From contig DVMK01000075.1 of the NCBI GenBank assembly GCA_018715025.1, forward strand, positions 1 through 13,881: DNA of 13,881 nucleotides. The letters are read 5' to 3'. How positions within the stretch are numbered: position 1 is the stretch's first letter; each line of letters starts with the position of its first letter. Positions 1 to 6,222 of this stretch are shown here, one piece after another. This stretch comes from Candidatus Caccousia avistercoris (GTDB lineage: Bacteria > Bacillota > Clostridia > Oscillospirales > Acutalibacteraceae). The notes under the pieces are model-generated. The model had not been told where the DNA came from, ran no database searches, and saw nothing but the letters and a program-made list of their open reading frames with translations. Made by a program: the position numbers and the translations under genes.

Positions 1-220
1 AAAACTTTCACGTTTGCTCCCAGGAAGAAAGTGGGCGAACACAAACTATCACCCTGACTTCGCGGAGCAGCTGCGAACCCCTCTTTTCCCGTGATAAAAC
101 CGCGGGCGCCGAAGCGTGTTTTGCGGGCGCAGCCCCGCAAAACACGCTTCGCTCTGCCCCACCCCACCCAGGGAGAGCCGCCGTAGGCGGCGGGTGCGCG
201 TCCTCCCCACCGGAGGTGGG
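1..220. other. Non-coding hairpin-rich stretch downstream of mnmE
   Basis: I see no credible gene here. The stretch holds a row of inverted repeats: TTCGC/GCGAA at 59-63 and 73-77, a perfect 17-bp stem at 111-150, GCCGCC/GGCGGC at 177-182 and 186-191 with loop GTA, and CCCACC/GGTGGG at 206-211 and 215-220 with loop GGA. The last one abuts the mnmE stop codon. None is followed by a clear run of T on the minus strand, so none is a textbook terminator for mnmE. The style, short GC stems with 3-base loops in series, resembles the repeat at 7619-7765, but the sequence is different. Its left limit is outside the window. Confidence 0.55.
111..150. repeat. Perfect 17-bp inverted repeat (long hairpin)
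   Basis: The arms at 111-127 (GAAGCGTGTTTTGCGGG) and 134-150 are exact reverse complements, with a 6-base loop, CGCAGC. It lies about 70 bases downstream of the mnmE stop. As RNA from either strand it would form a very stable hairpin, which could protect the 3' end of the mnmE transcript or help stop transcription. There is no adjacent T-run, so an intrinsic terminator is not shown. It could also be one unit of a dispersed intergenic palindrome family. Confidence 0.7.
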
Positions 221-1591
221 CTATTTGCCGACGCAGAAGTGAGAGAAAACTTCGTCTACCACGGCCACGGTGGCGCGCTCGCCGGTGAGCTCCAGAAGGG
301 CGGAAACCGCCCCTTCCAGGCAAACCGTAACCGCGTCGTAGGTCATGCCCGCCGTCAGGGCGTGCTGGGCCTCCCGCAGGGATTCCCGCGCCCGGCGCGC
401 CGCTTCCCTCTGCCGCTCTGTGTACAGCAGCCCTTCGTTGGGATCAATCTCATTGGTGCGCAGTACCTTCCCCACCGCCCGGGCCAACGCCTCCAATCCA
501 TCCCCCTTTAAGGCAGAGATATATACCACGTGCTGAAAACTCTTTTGAATATACTCTTGGTTTATTTTGTTGGGCAAATCGCTCTTGTTTACCACCGCCA
601 CGGCAGGAACGCCCTGGCATTCCCGCACCAGGCGCTTGTCCTCCTCCCCCAGCTTCTGCGAGGAATCGAACACCGCCAGCACCAGCTGGGCCGTGCGCAG
701 GCGGTCCCTGGCCTTTTCCACGCCGATCCGCTCCACCGCGTCCTGGGTGTCGCGCAGGCCGGCGGTGTCTGCCAGCCGCAGGGGAACGCCCCCCAGCAGC
801 ACGGTCTCTTCCACCACGTCCCGGGTGGTGCCCGCCACGTCGGTGACAATGGAGCGCTCGCACCCGGCCAGCAGGTTCATCAGGGTGGACTTCCCCGCGT
901 TGGGCCTGCCGGCGATCACCGTGTCTACCCCCTCCCGCAGGGCCCGGCCCGCGTCAAAGGAGGAAAGAAGCTTGTCCAGCTCGCGGCCTGCCTGAAAAAA
1001 GGTCTCTTTTAATTCCAGTTCGTTGATTTCCGGAATATCCTCCTCTGGGTAATCGGCCCAGGCCTCTAAATGGGCGGCGGTCGCCACCAGCCTGCCGCGG
1101 ATAGCCTGGATCCGCTTTTCCAGCGCCCCGTCCCGCCCTGCCAGGGCGGCGCGGGCGGCCTGGCTGCCCCGGGCGGAAATCAGCTCCATGACGGCCTCGG
1201 CCTCTGTCAGGCCCAGCTTGCCGTTCAGAAAGGCCCGCCTGGTGAATTCGCCGGGCTGGGCCGGGCGCGCCCCCGCCTGGTACAGGGCCCGCAGGGTGCG
1301 GCGCAGCAGGTACAGCCCCCCATGGCAGGAAAGCTCGGCCACGTTTTCCCCGGTAAAGCTGGCCGGGGCCCGGTAGTTGATGGCGATGGCCTCGTCAATG
1401 TCGCCCTGCTCGTCCCGCACGCGGCCGTAATGGACGGTGTAGCCCTTCTCGTCCTGCAGCCTTTTCCCGCTTTTGGCGGTAAAAACCCGGTCGGCAACCG
1501 CCTGGGCGTCCGGCCCGGAAATACGGATCAGGCCAATCCCCCCTGGGGCCTGGGCGGTGGAAATGGCGGCAATGGTGTCTGTGGCGTCCAT
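221..1591 (-). CDS. mnmE: tRNA uridine-5-carboxymethylaminomethyl(34) GTPase MnmE
   Basis: MnmE, with MnmG, modifies the wobble uridine (U34) of certain tRNAs, using GTP, methylenetetrahydrofolate and glycine or ammonium in the cytoplasm. The 456-residue product has the normal family length. The folate-binding N-terminal domain begins IAAISTAQAPGGIGLIRISG (residues 7-26) and contains GEFTRRAFLNGKLGL (114-128). The G domain shows G1 GRPNAGKS (228-235), G2 TTRD (255-258), G3 DTAG (275-278) and G4 NKSD (335-338). The protein ends FCVGK, carrying the catalytic Cys of the C-terminal CxGK motif. I chose the ATG at 1591 because AGGAGGG lies 7 bases upstream and homologues begin there; the frame stays open to 1657, but that part crosses a terminator hairpin. 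The usual partner mnmG is not seen; it would lie to the left of the window. Confidence 0.97.
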   Translation of the reverse strand: MDATDTIAAISTAQAPGGIGLIRISGPDAQAVADRVFTAKSGKRLQDEKGYTVHYGRVRDEQGDIDEAIAINYRAPASFTGENVAELSCHGGLYLLRRTLRALYQAGARPAQPGEFTRRAFLNGKLGLTEAEAVMELISARGSQAARAALAGRDGALEKRIQAIRGRLVATAAHLEAWADYPEEDIPEINELELKETFFQAGRELDKLLSSFDAGRALREGVDTVIAGRPNAGKSTLMNLLAGCERSIVTDVAGTTRDVVEETVLLGGVPLRLADTAGLRDTQDAVERIGVEKARDRLRTAQLVLAVFDSSQKLGEEDKRLVRECQGVPAVAVVNKSDLPNKINQEYIQKSFQHVVYISALKGDGLEALARAVGKVLRTNEIDPNEGLLYTERQREAARRARESLREAQHALTAGMTYDAVTVCLEGAVSALLELTGERATVAVVDEVFSHFCVGK

Positions 1592-1610
1592 ACAAATTCC
1601 CTCCTGAAAG

Positions 1611-1637
1611 AAAAAGGGCGGTTCCTGCGAACCGCCC
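1611..1637 (-). terminator. Intrinsic terminator after jag, just upstream of the mnmE ribosome-binding site
   Basis: On the minus strand a perfect 9-bp GC-rich stem (GGGCGGTTC with GAACCGCCC, loop GCAG) is followed at once by TTTTTCTTT. That is a classic Rho-independent terminator. It lies about 70 bases beyond the jag stop, and its T-tract ends only a few bases before the AGGAGGG that serves mnmE. It should end most transcripts from the rpmH-jag operon. How mnmE is then transcribed is unclear, as I see no convincing promoter in the gap. Confidence 0.85.
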
Positions 1638-1709
1638 CTGGGCTGCCGGCGGCGCACCTCCCCCGCCGCAAGTGAAAGCGCGGCCGAAAACGATGCGGCG
1701 CCTGCCGTC

Positions 1710-2558
1710 TCATTCCTTTTTTACGTCAATGCGGCCGTACAGCGGCGCCTGAGAGTCGTCCCGGCGCTGTGCGGGGGGCTGCTGGGCGGGCTGCTGCCTC
1801 TGCGCCTCGCCGCCCTGGCGCGGGCGGGGCCTGCTGCTCCCTCTGGGCCGGCCGCCGCGGTCGCCGCGGCTGTTCCCCCGGCCGCCCTCGGGGCGGCGGC
1901 CCTTGCTGCGGCGCTGCGGCTGGGGCCGTTCCCCGTCCACAGGGCCAATGACCACATGGCGCGCCAGGTCTTCCCCTTCGCTCCAGGACTTGGCGCCCTC
2001 CACCGTCTGCACGGCGGTGTGGATGATGCGCCGCTCGTAGGGGTTCATGGGCTCCAGCGAGCAGTTGCGGCCGGTGCGCACCGCCTTGGCGGCGATTTTT
2101 TTGCCCAGCTGTTCCAGGGTTTCCTTCCGCTTCTGGCGGTAGTTTCCAATATCAAGGGTAATGCGGTAGTAAGAATCCTCCACATGATTCGACACCAGGC
2201 CCGCCAGGTACTGCAGGGCGTCCAGCGTTTCGCCCCGGTGGCCGATGATAAAGCCCACGTCCGGCCCGGAAATGGAGATGAGGGCGCCGCCCTCCTCCTC
2301 CTGAACGCCGAACTCCGCCTGGCTGACCCCCATGTATGCAAGGATGGTTTTCAGGTAGTCTACGGCGGCGTCCGCCGGGCTTGTCTGAATAAAAGCGCGC
2401 ACCTTGGCGGGGCTGCCGCCGAACAAGCCGAAGGTCTTTTTTACGGGAAGCTGCAGCACCTCAAATTCCGCCTCGTAGGACTCTACCCCCAGTTCGCGGC
2501 AAGCCGCTTCTTTTGCCTGCTCAATGGTGTCGCCGGTTGCAATGGCTTCTCTCAACAT
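1710..2558 (-). CDS. jag: Jag/KhpB (SpoIIIJ-associated) RNA-binding protein
   Basis: Jag (KhpB, EloR) is a cytoplasmic RNA-binding protein linked to YidC and, in other Firmicutes, to cell elongation and post-transcriptional control. The 282-residue protein has an N-terminal Jag_N domain (about 3-55). A KH domain follows with the GxxG loop IIGHRGETL near 104-112. The R3H domain carries R176 and H180 in NPYERRIIH. From about residue 210 the tail is low-complexity and very rich in Arg, Gly, Gln and Pro, with RG repeats, and ends IDVKKE. The start at 2558 has an AAGGAGG upstream, though the spacing (about 13 bases) is long. It follows yidC by 36 bases, the standard yidC-jag pair. Function is assigned by family; RNA targets cannot be read here. 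Confidence 0.95.
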   Translation of the reverse strand: MLREAIATGDTIEQAKEAACRELGVESYEAEFEVLQLPVKKTFGLFGGSPAKVRAFIQTSPADAAVDYLKTILAYMGVSQAEFGVQEEEGGALISISGPDVGFIIGHRGETLDALQYLAGLVSNHVEDSYYRITLDIGNYRQKRKETLEQLGKKIAAKAVRTGRNCSLEPMNPYERRIIHTAVQTVEGAKSWSEGEDLARHVVIGPVDGERPQPQRRSKGRRPEGGRGNSRGDRGGRPRGSSRPRPRQGGEAQRQQPAQQPPAQRRDDSQAPLYGRIDVKKE

Positions 2559-2594
2559 AATGTAAAACCAACCTCCTTACCCAAAATCTTCATC

Positions 2595-3686
2595 CTATTT
2601 CTTCGTTCCCATATAATCGGAACTGCTCTGGCCGGATTTTCCCTTGCTCTTCTGGGGCGTTTTCTTTTCGCCGGGAAGCTTCTTCTTTTCTTCCTTCTGC
2701 TGGCTTTTCCCGGTGGAGGCCGCCATTTTCTTTTCCAGCACCCTGCGCAGCTCAATCTGCTGGTTCAGGGGGATCTCCTGCACCTTGGCCTCTTCCAGCT
2801 CGCGGCGGGCAATGCGCGCCGCTTCCGAGCGGGCCACCAGGTCGGCCGGGCTGTAGAACATGTTGAGAAGGAAGGTCTGCAGAATGCCCAGAAGGGTCTG
2901 CAGGGTCCAGTAAAAGCCCACGGCGCCGGGCATGGTGTAGGCCAGGTACGCGGTGAACAGCGACATGCCGTACAGCATGTACTTCATGCAGCCCTGCTGC
3001 TGCTGGGCTGCCCCCGGCTGCTTGCGCATGGTGTAGATCTGCATGCCGATGGAGGTGACAAGGCACAGCACCGGAATGAGCCACATCATGGAAGAAAAGC
3101 TGCTGCTCTGGGGCGTGGCCAGCAGGTCAAGGCCCAGGAACTGGAACCCGCGGCTGAAGGATTCGATTTTCTCCATGTCTTCCGGGGTAAACATGGTGAG
3201 GTAGTCTTTCAGATCGGCAAAATGCTTGATGATCTGGATTTCGCCGTACTGCGTGCCGAAGGAAGCGCCCACGCCCGGGATCTGGGTAAGAAGCTGGGTG
3301 GCCGCGTTCACCCGGTCGGCCCCAATGTGCAGGGCGTTCCGCAGGGGGTACAGCACGGAATAATAAATGCCGAACAGAATCGGGAAGGGGATGAGCATGG
3401 TCAGGCACCCGCCCGACATGCTGACGCCCTCTTTCTGGTAAAGCTTCTGGGTCTCTTCGCTGAGCTTCATTTTGTCGTTGGCGTAGATTTTCTGAAGCTC
3501 ACGAACCTTCTTCTGTACCTTGGCCTGCGACGCCATGGATTTCTGCTGCTTGATGGAGAAGGGGAACAGCAGCCCCTTCACAATAATGGTAAACAGAATA
3601 ATCGCCACGCCGTAGTTGTTGACGATCTCATACAGGAACCACAGCAGATACCCAAGCAGGCTTCCAAACCAGTTAAAAATATCCAT
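2595..3686 (-). CDS. yidC: Membrane protein insertase YidC/Oxa1 family
   Basis: YidC inserts membrane proteins, alone or with SecYEG. The 363-residue product has a hydrophobic start (MDIFNWFGSLLGYLLWFLYE), then the first conserved helix GVAIILFTIIVKGLLFP followed by SIKQQKS, a cytoplasmic hairpin rich in Lys/Glu/Gln (about 45-88), and further helices near 97-115, 205-220, 238-255 and 258-278. The tail after about 285 is highly basic, as expected for ribosome contact. No lipobox Cys is present, unlike SpoIIIJ of Bacillus. The hydrophilic-groove position usually occupied by Arg appears to be Lys37. The ATG at 3686 has GAGGAG about 10 bases upstream. It lies 15 bases after yidD and 36 before jag, so the genes are probably cotranscribed. 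Confidence 0.95.
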   Translation of the reverse strand: MDIFNWFGSLLGYLLWFLYEIVNNYGVAIILFTIIVKGLLFPFSIKQQKSMASQAKVQKKVRELQKIYANDKMKLSEETQKLYQKEGVSMSGGCLTMLIPFPILFGIYYSVLYPLRNALHIGADRVNAATQLLTQIPGVGASFGTQYGEIQIIKHFADLKDYLTMFTPEDMEKIESFSRGFQFLGLDLLATPQSSSFSSMMWLIPVLCLVTSIGMQIYTMRKQPGAAQQQQGCMKYMLYGMSLFTAYLAYTMPGAVGFYWTLQTLLGILQTFLLNMFYSPADLVARSEAARIARRELEEAKVQEIPLNQQIELRRVLEKKMAASTGKSQQKEEKKKLPGEKKTPQKSKGKSGQSSSDYMGTKK

Positions 3687-3701
3687 ACACGCAAAACTCC
3701 T

Positions 3702-3941
3702 CTATCGTGGTGAACGCTTGTCCCGTTTTTCCGGCACAGGGTCGTAGCCCCCCCGGCTGAACGGGTTACAGCGCAGTATGCGGAATAAGGCAAGAAAAAA
3801 TCCCTTGAACGCCCCGAACCGCTGAATGGCCTCGATGGCGTAATTGGAACAGGTGGGGATATACTTGCAGCAGGATCCCCCCTTGTAAGGGGAAATGGCT
3901 TTCTGATAAAACCGGATCAGGCGCAGAAGAAGGCTCTTCAT
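3702..3941 (-). CDS. yidD: Membrane protein insertion efficiency factor YidD
   Basis: YidD is a small, membrane-associated protein thought to help YidC-dependent insertion. The 79-residue product matches the family throughout: an amphipathic N-terminus (LLLRLIRFYQKAISP), a Cys-rich centre with C24, C25 and C31 in CCKYIPTCSNYA, and ILRCNPFSRGGYDPVP near 55-70. The start overlaps the rnpA stop in an ATGA junction, which suggests translational coupling. yidC begins 15 bases after its stop. The gene is complete and ordinary for the locus. Confidence 0.96.
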   Translation of the reverse strand: MKSLLLRLIRFYQKAISPYKGGSCCKYIPTCSNYAIEAIQRFGAFKGFFLALFRILRCNPFSRGGYDPVPEKRDKRSPR

Positions 3942-4273
3942 CGCAGAACCCCGGCTTCCTTCATGTGCTTCATCATGGCGCGGTAAACCTCCGTGCTTTT
4001 CACGAAGGGGGTCTTTCCCCTGGCCACAAACACAAAATCATACCCCGGCTTCAGCTTTGGGTAAACCTGGCGGTAGGCGGCCCGGATTACCCTGCGGGAG
4101 CGGCTTCGTTTCACCGCGTTTCCAATCTTCTTGCTGGTGGTAATACCCACGCGAACGCCGCCCGCCCGGTTCTTCATCACATAAGTCACCAGGGCAGGGC
4201 TCACATAGGACTTCCCCCTGGCGTACAGCCTTCGGAAATCCTTATTTTCCTTTAATGGGACAATCACATCCAT
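3938..4273 (-). CDS. rnpA: Ribonuclease P protein component
   Basis: RnpA is the protein subunit of RNase P, which trims the 5' leader of pre-tRNA together with the catalytic RNA. The 111-residue protein begins MDVIVPLKENKDFRRLYARG, as homologues do, and carries the conserved basic stretch KKIGNAVKRSRSRRVIRAAY (48-67), here with Ser57 where many bacteria have Asn in the RNR motif. YDFVFVARGKTP follows. I chose the ATG at 4273 by homology; the frame stays open to 4339 without support. No strong Shine-Dalgarno is visible just upstream, so expression may be low relative to L34. The stop overlaps the yidD start by four bases. Confidence 0.95.
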   Translation of the reverse strand: MDVIVPLKENKDFRRLYARGKSYVSPALVTYVMKNRAGGVRVGITTSKKIGNAVKRSRSRRVIRAAYRQVYPKLKPGYDFVFVARGKTPFVKSTEVYRAMMKHMKEAGVLR

Positions 4274-4336
4274 AGCCGAATCACATACTCTACTCTCTTG
4301 GGCAAAGCCGCCGGGAGGGACTTTTGCCCCTGCATA

Positions 4337-4365
4337 CAAAGAAAGGCCACGCTAACGGTGGCCTT
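4337..4365 (-). terminator. Hairpin with T-rich tail between rpmH and rnpA (likely leaky terminator)
   Basis: On the minus strand the arms AAGGCCAC and GTGGCCTT (8 bp, 7-base loop) are followed by TTTCTTTG. The hairpin starts 4 bases after the rpmH stop. It looks like a weak intrinsic terminator that lets some transcription continue into rnpA, which would explain excess L34 mRNA over rnpA mRNA. It may instead be an RNA-processing or 3'-end stabilising hairpin. Confidence 0.6.
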
Positions 4366-4369
4366 GCGC

Positions 4370-4504
4370 TCAGTGGGTTAAACGTGCTCTGCCCTTGGCA
4401 CGGCGGCGCGCCAGAACCTTGCGGCCGTTGCTGGTGGACATTCTCTTGCGGAAGCCGTGCTCCTTCTTCCTGTGCAGCTTCTTGGGCTGATATGTTCTCA
4501 ACAT
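4370..4504 (-). CDS. rpmH: 50S ribosomal protein L34
   Basis: This 44-residue, highly basic protein is L34 (bL34), part of the large ribosomal subunit. It begins MLRTYQPKKLHRKKEHGFRK, continues RMSTSNGRKVLARRRAKGR and ends ARLTH; the family is near-invariant in this pattern and length. AAAGGAGGG lies about 6 bases upstream of the ATG. It is the first gene of the leftward rpmH-rnpA-yidD-yidC-jag series and has a near-consensus promoter. It is easy to miss because it is so short. Confidence 0.98.
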   Translation of the reverse strand: MLRTYQPKKLHRKKEHGFRKRMSTSNGRKVLARRRAKGRARLTH

Positions 4505-4537
4505 GGAAAACCCTCCTTTCGGGCGAAAAGCTTACCG

Positions 4538-4557
4538 TTGTACAATCTCAGGTACAA
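4538..4557 (-). promoter_or_regulatory. Inverted repeat in the rpmH leader
   Basis: TTGTAC at 4538-4543 and GTACAA at 4552-4557 form a 6-bp inverted repeat with an 8-base spacer. It lies in the 5' untranslated region of rpmH, between the predicted start of transcription and the Shine-Dalgarno. It could be a protein-binding operator or a small leader hairpin. No regulator is identified. Confidence 0.4.
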
Positions 4558-4572
4558 ACCTTGCAATATAGC

Positions 4573-4602
4573 ATTATATATTATAAACCGGCCGCCTGTC
4601 AA
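4573..4602 (-). promoter_or_regulatory. Sigma-A promoter of rpmH
   Basis: On the minus strand an exact TTGACA (4597-4602) and an exact TATAAT (4573-4578) are 18 bases apart. This is one of the strongest promoters in the window, as expected for a ribosomal protein gene. The leader to the rpmH ATG would be about 60 bases. A perfect 12-base palindrome, TTTCCCGGGAAA (4610-4621), sits just upstream of the -35. Confidence 0.85.
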
Positions 4603-4740
4603 CCTTATTTTTCCCGGGAAAGGCCGGTTTTTCTGGGAAAACAGCCGCTTTTGTGCAGATTTTCCCCCAGGCGGGTCCTCCCCCCGCAAGATAAGGTATC
4701 TGCCCGGGGAAGAACCACAAAAAATTTTTTTGATTTTCTC

Positions 4741-5940
4741 CTATTCCCTGCTGGCGGAAGCCTCCCCGGCGCGGCTTTTTTTCCGCTGCAGCAGCAGGCA
4801 GGCCGTCATGACCGCCGGGAACACAATGGCGGTGAGAATGCCCGCCTTCATGCCCCCGGGCAGGGAAGAGGCGAAGCCCACCAGGGTGGGCCCGGCAGAG
4901 CAGCCCAGGTCGCCGCCCAACGCCAGCAGGGCGAACATGGCCGTGCCGCCGGCCCGCAGGGAAGCGGAGGCCTTGCTGAAGGTGCCGGGCCACATGATTC
5001 CCACCGAAAAGCCGCACAGCCCGCAGCCCGCCAGGCTGAGCGCCGGCCAGGGAGAAAGGCTGGCCAGCAGGTAAGCCGCCATGCACAGAAGGCCGCTGAA
5101 CAGCATGAAGGAATTCAGGTTGATTTTATGCCCCCACCTGCCATAAATTGCCCGGGAAATTCCCATGAGGGCGGCGAAGGCCATGGGGCCCGCCAGGTCG
5201 CCCACCGCCTTGGTCACGCCCAGCCCCTCCTCCGCAAAGGCGGAGGCCCACTGGCTGACCGCCTGCTCGCTGGCGCCGGAGCAGACCATCATCGCCAGAA
5301 ACAGCCAGAACAGCCTGCTGCGGAACAGCTCCCCCAGCGTCATGCCCCTTTCCCCCTCGGCCACCGGGGGCGCGATGGGCGTTTTCAAAAACACCAGCCC
5401 GTTGCCCAGGGGGATAAGGGCCCAGACCAGCGCCAGCACCCGCCAGTTTTCCATGCCGGCCAGCTGGAAGAACAGGGTGGAAAGCAGCACCACCCCCACA
5501 TGGCCCCAGCAGTAGAAGGAGTGCAGCAGGCTCATGGCCTTTTCTTTGTTGTCTGTGGGGCAGCCCTCCATAATGGGGCTGATGAGCACCTCAATGATCC
5601 CCCCGCCCACGGCGTAGGTCACCACCCCGATGAGCAGCCCGGCGAAGGGGTCCATCCATTCCGGCAGGACGGCCAGAAAGACGAGCCCGGCCGCCGCCGC
5701 CCCGTGGGCGATGAGAATGGAGGCCCGGTACCCGATTTTGTCCACAAATTTGGCCGAGCCCAGGTCTACCAGAAGCTGTACCGCAAAGTTGATCGTCACC
5801 AGCAGGGTGATCTGCTCCAGGGGAATGCGGTAGCTGTTCTGAAAGGTGAGAAACAGCAGCGGCGCAAAATTATTGATAATGGCCTGCACAATGTACCCTA
5901 CAAAGCAGGCCCGCATGGTGGTCTGGTAGCTGAACGGCAT
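4741..5940 (-). CDS. MFS permease, substrate unknown
   Basis: A 399-residue major facilitator superfamily transporter with about 12 hydrophobic segments and a central polar loop near residues 195-215. A motif-A-like stretch, DLGSAKFVDKIGYR (58-71), lies between helices 2 and 3. The segment KAMSLLHSFYCWGH resembles permeases related to the FucP/sugar-type MFS group, but I cannot name the substrate. I chose the ATG at 5940: it has AGGAGA about 9 bases upstream and a near-consensus promoter (5974-6002) that lies inside the longer open frame reaching 6111. The extra N-terminal part would be Ala/Glu/Arg-rich and not MFS-like. The gene stands between rpmH and dnaA, usually adjacent in Firmicutes, so it is probably a later insertion. 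It is divergent from dnaA. Confidence 0.85.
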   Translation of the reverse strand: MPFSYQTTMRACFVGYIVQAIINNFAPLLFLTFQNSYRIPLEQITLLVTINFAVQLLVDLGSAKFVDKIGYRASILIAHGAAAAGLVFLAVLPEWMDPFAGLLIGVVTYAVGGGIIEVLISPIMEGCPTDNKEKAMSLLHSFYCWGHVGVVLLSTLFFQLAGMENWRVLALVWALIPLGNGLVFLKTPIAPPVAEGERGMTLGELFRSRLFWLFLAMMVCSGASEQAVSQWASAFAEEGLGVTKAVGDLAGPMAFAALMGISRAIYGRWGHKINLNSFMLFSGLLCMAAYLLASLSPWPALSLAGCGLCGFSVGIMWPGTFSKASASLRAGGTAMFALLALGGDLGCSAGPTLVGFASSLPGGMKAGILTAIVFPAVMTACLLLQRKKSRAGEASASRE

Positions 5941-5973
5941 AAAGAATCCCTCTCCTGAAACAATATCGCCAGC

Positions 5974-6002
5974 ATTATACAACAATTTTTCCAGGGTGTC
6001 TA
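5974..6002 (-). promoter_or_regulatory. Sigma-A promoter of the MFS gene
   Basis: On the minus strand TAGACA (5997-6002) and an exact TATAAT (5974-5979) are separated by 17 bases. Transcription would start about 27 bases before the ATG at 5940. This promoter shows that the longer frame upstream of 5940 is not part of the protein. Confidence 0.75.
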
Positions 6003-6104
6003 CCCTTGCGCGGAGGGGGACAGGGAACCGGCCCCGCACAGGGCGCGGAGCCGCAGCTTCCTCTGCCGCTTCTTCTAAGGAAAAGAAACGGGCAGGGCTT
6101 TTTG

Positions 6105-6133
6105 TTGTCAAAAGATTTGATTTGTGGTAATAT
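6105..6133 (+). promoter_or_regulatory. Promoter of dnaA
   Basis: TTGTCA (6105-6110) and TAATAT (6128-6133) are 17 bases apart. An overlapping alternative is TTGATT (6117-6122) with TATTAT (6141-6146), spacing 18. Either would give a leader of about 70-85 bases before the dnaA ATG. The promoter is back to back with that of the MFS gene. I found no good DnaA box in it, so autoregulation is not shown. Confidence 0.55.
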
Positions 6134-6146
6134 AGGAATGTATTAT

Positions 6147-6175
6147 GCCCTTTTCCGCCGTTTTGCGGAAGGGGC
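6147..6175 (+). promoter_or_regulatory. Hairpin in the dnaA leader
   Basis: The arms GCCCTTTTCCGC (6147-6158) and GCGGAAGGGGC (6165-6175) pair with one bulged T and a 6-base loop. A weaker alternative, GGCT/AGCC (6173-6176 and 6184-6187), is followed by GTTTTTT (6188-6194) and would break the base of the first stem. This layout could affect dnaA transcript elongation or stability, but the alternative stem is only 4 bp. Confidence 0.45.
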
Positions 6176-6222
6176 TGCCGACGAGCCGTTTTTTCGGAAT
6201 GTAAAAATTTGGAAAGGTAGAG

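Noticed and set aside
1592..1657. 22-residue N-terminal extension of MnmE
   Set aside because: It crosses the terminator hairpin, and the ATG at 1591 has a strong Shine-Dalgarno and matches homologues.
1956..3713. 585-codon open frame antisense to jag, yidC and yidD
   Set aside because: It is a shadow of GC-rich coding sequence; the opposite-strand genes are clearly recognised families.
5941..6111. 57-residue N-terminal extension of the MFS protein
   Set aside because: It overlaps an excellent promoter and ribosome-binding site for the ATG at 5940 and is unlike any MFS N-terminus.
6121..6133. Possible DnaA box TGTGGTAAT in the dnaA promoter
   Set aside because: It has too many mismatches to the consensus to support autoregulation.
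6141..6148. Altered DnaA Walker A (GNSGLGKT rather than GGVGLGKT)
   Set aside because: The essential Gly-Lys-Thr residues (146-148, bases 6658-6666) are present, and this variant is familiar in Clostridia.
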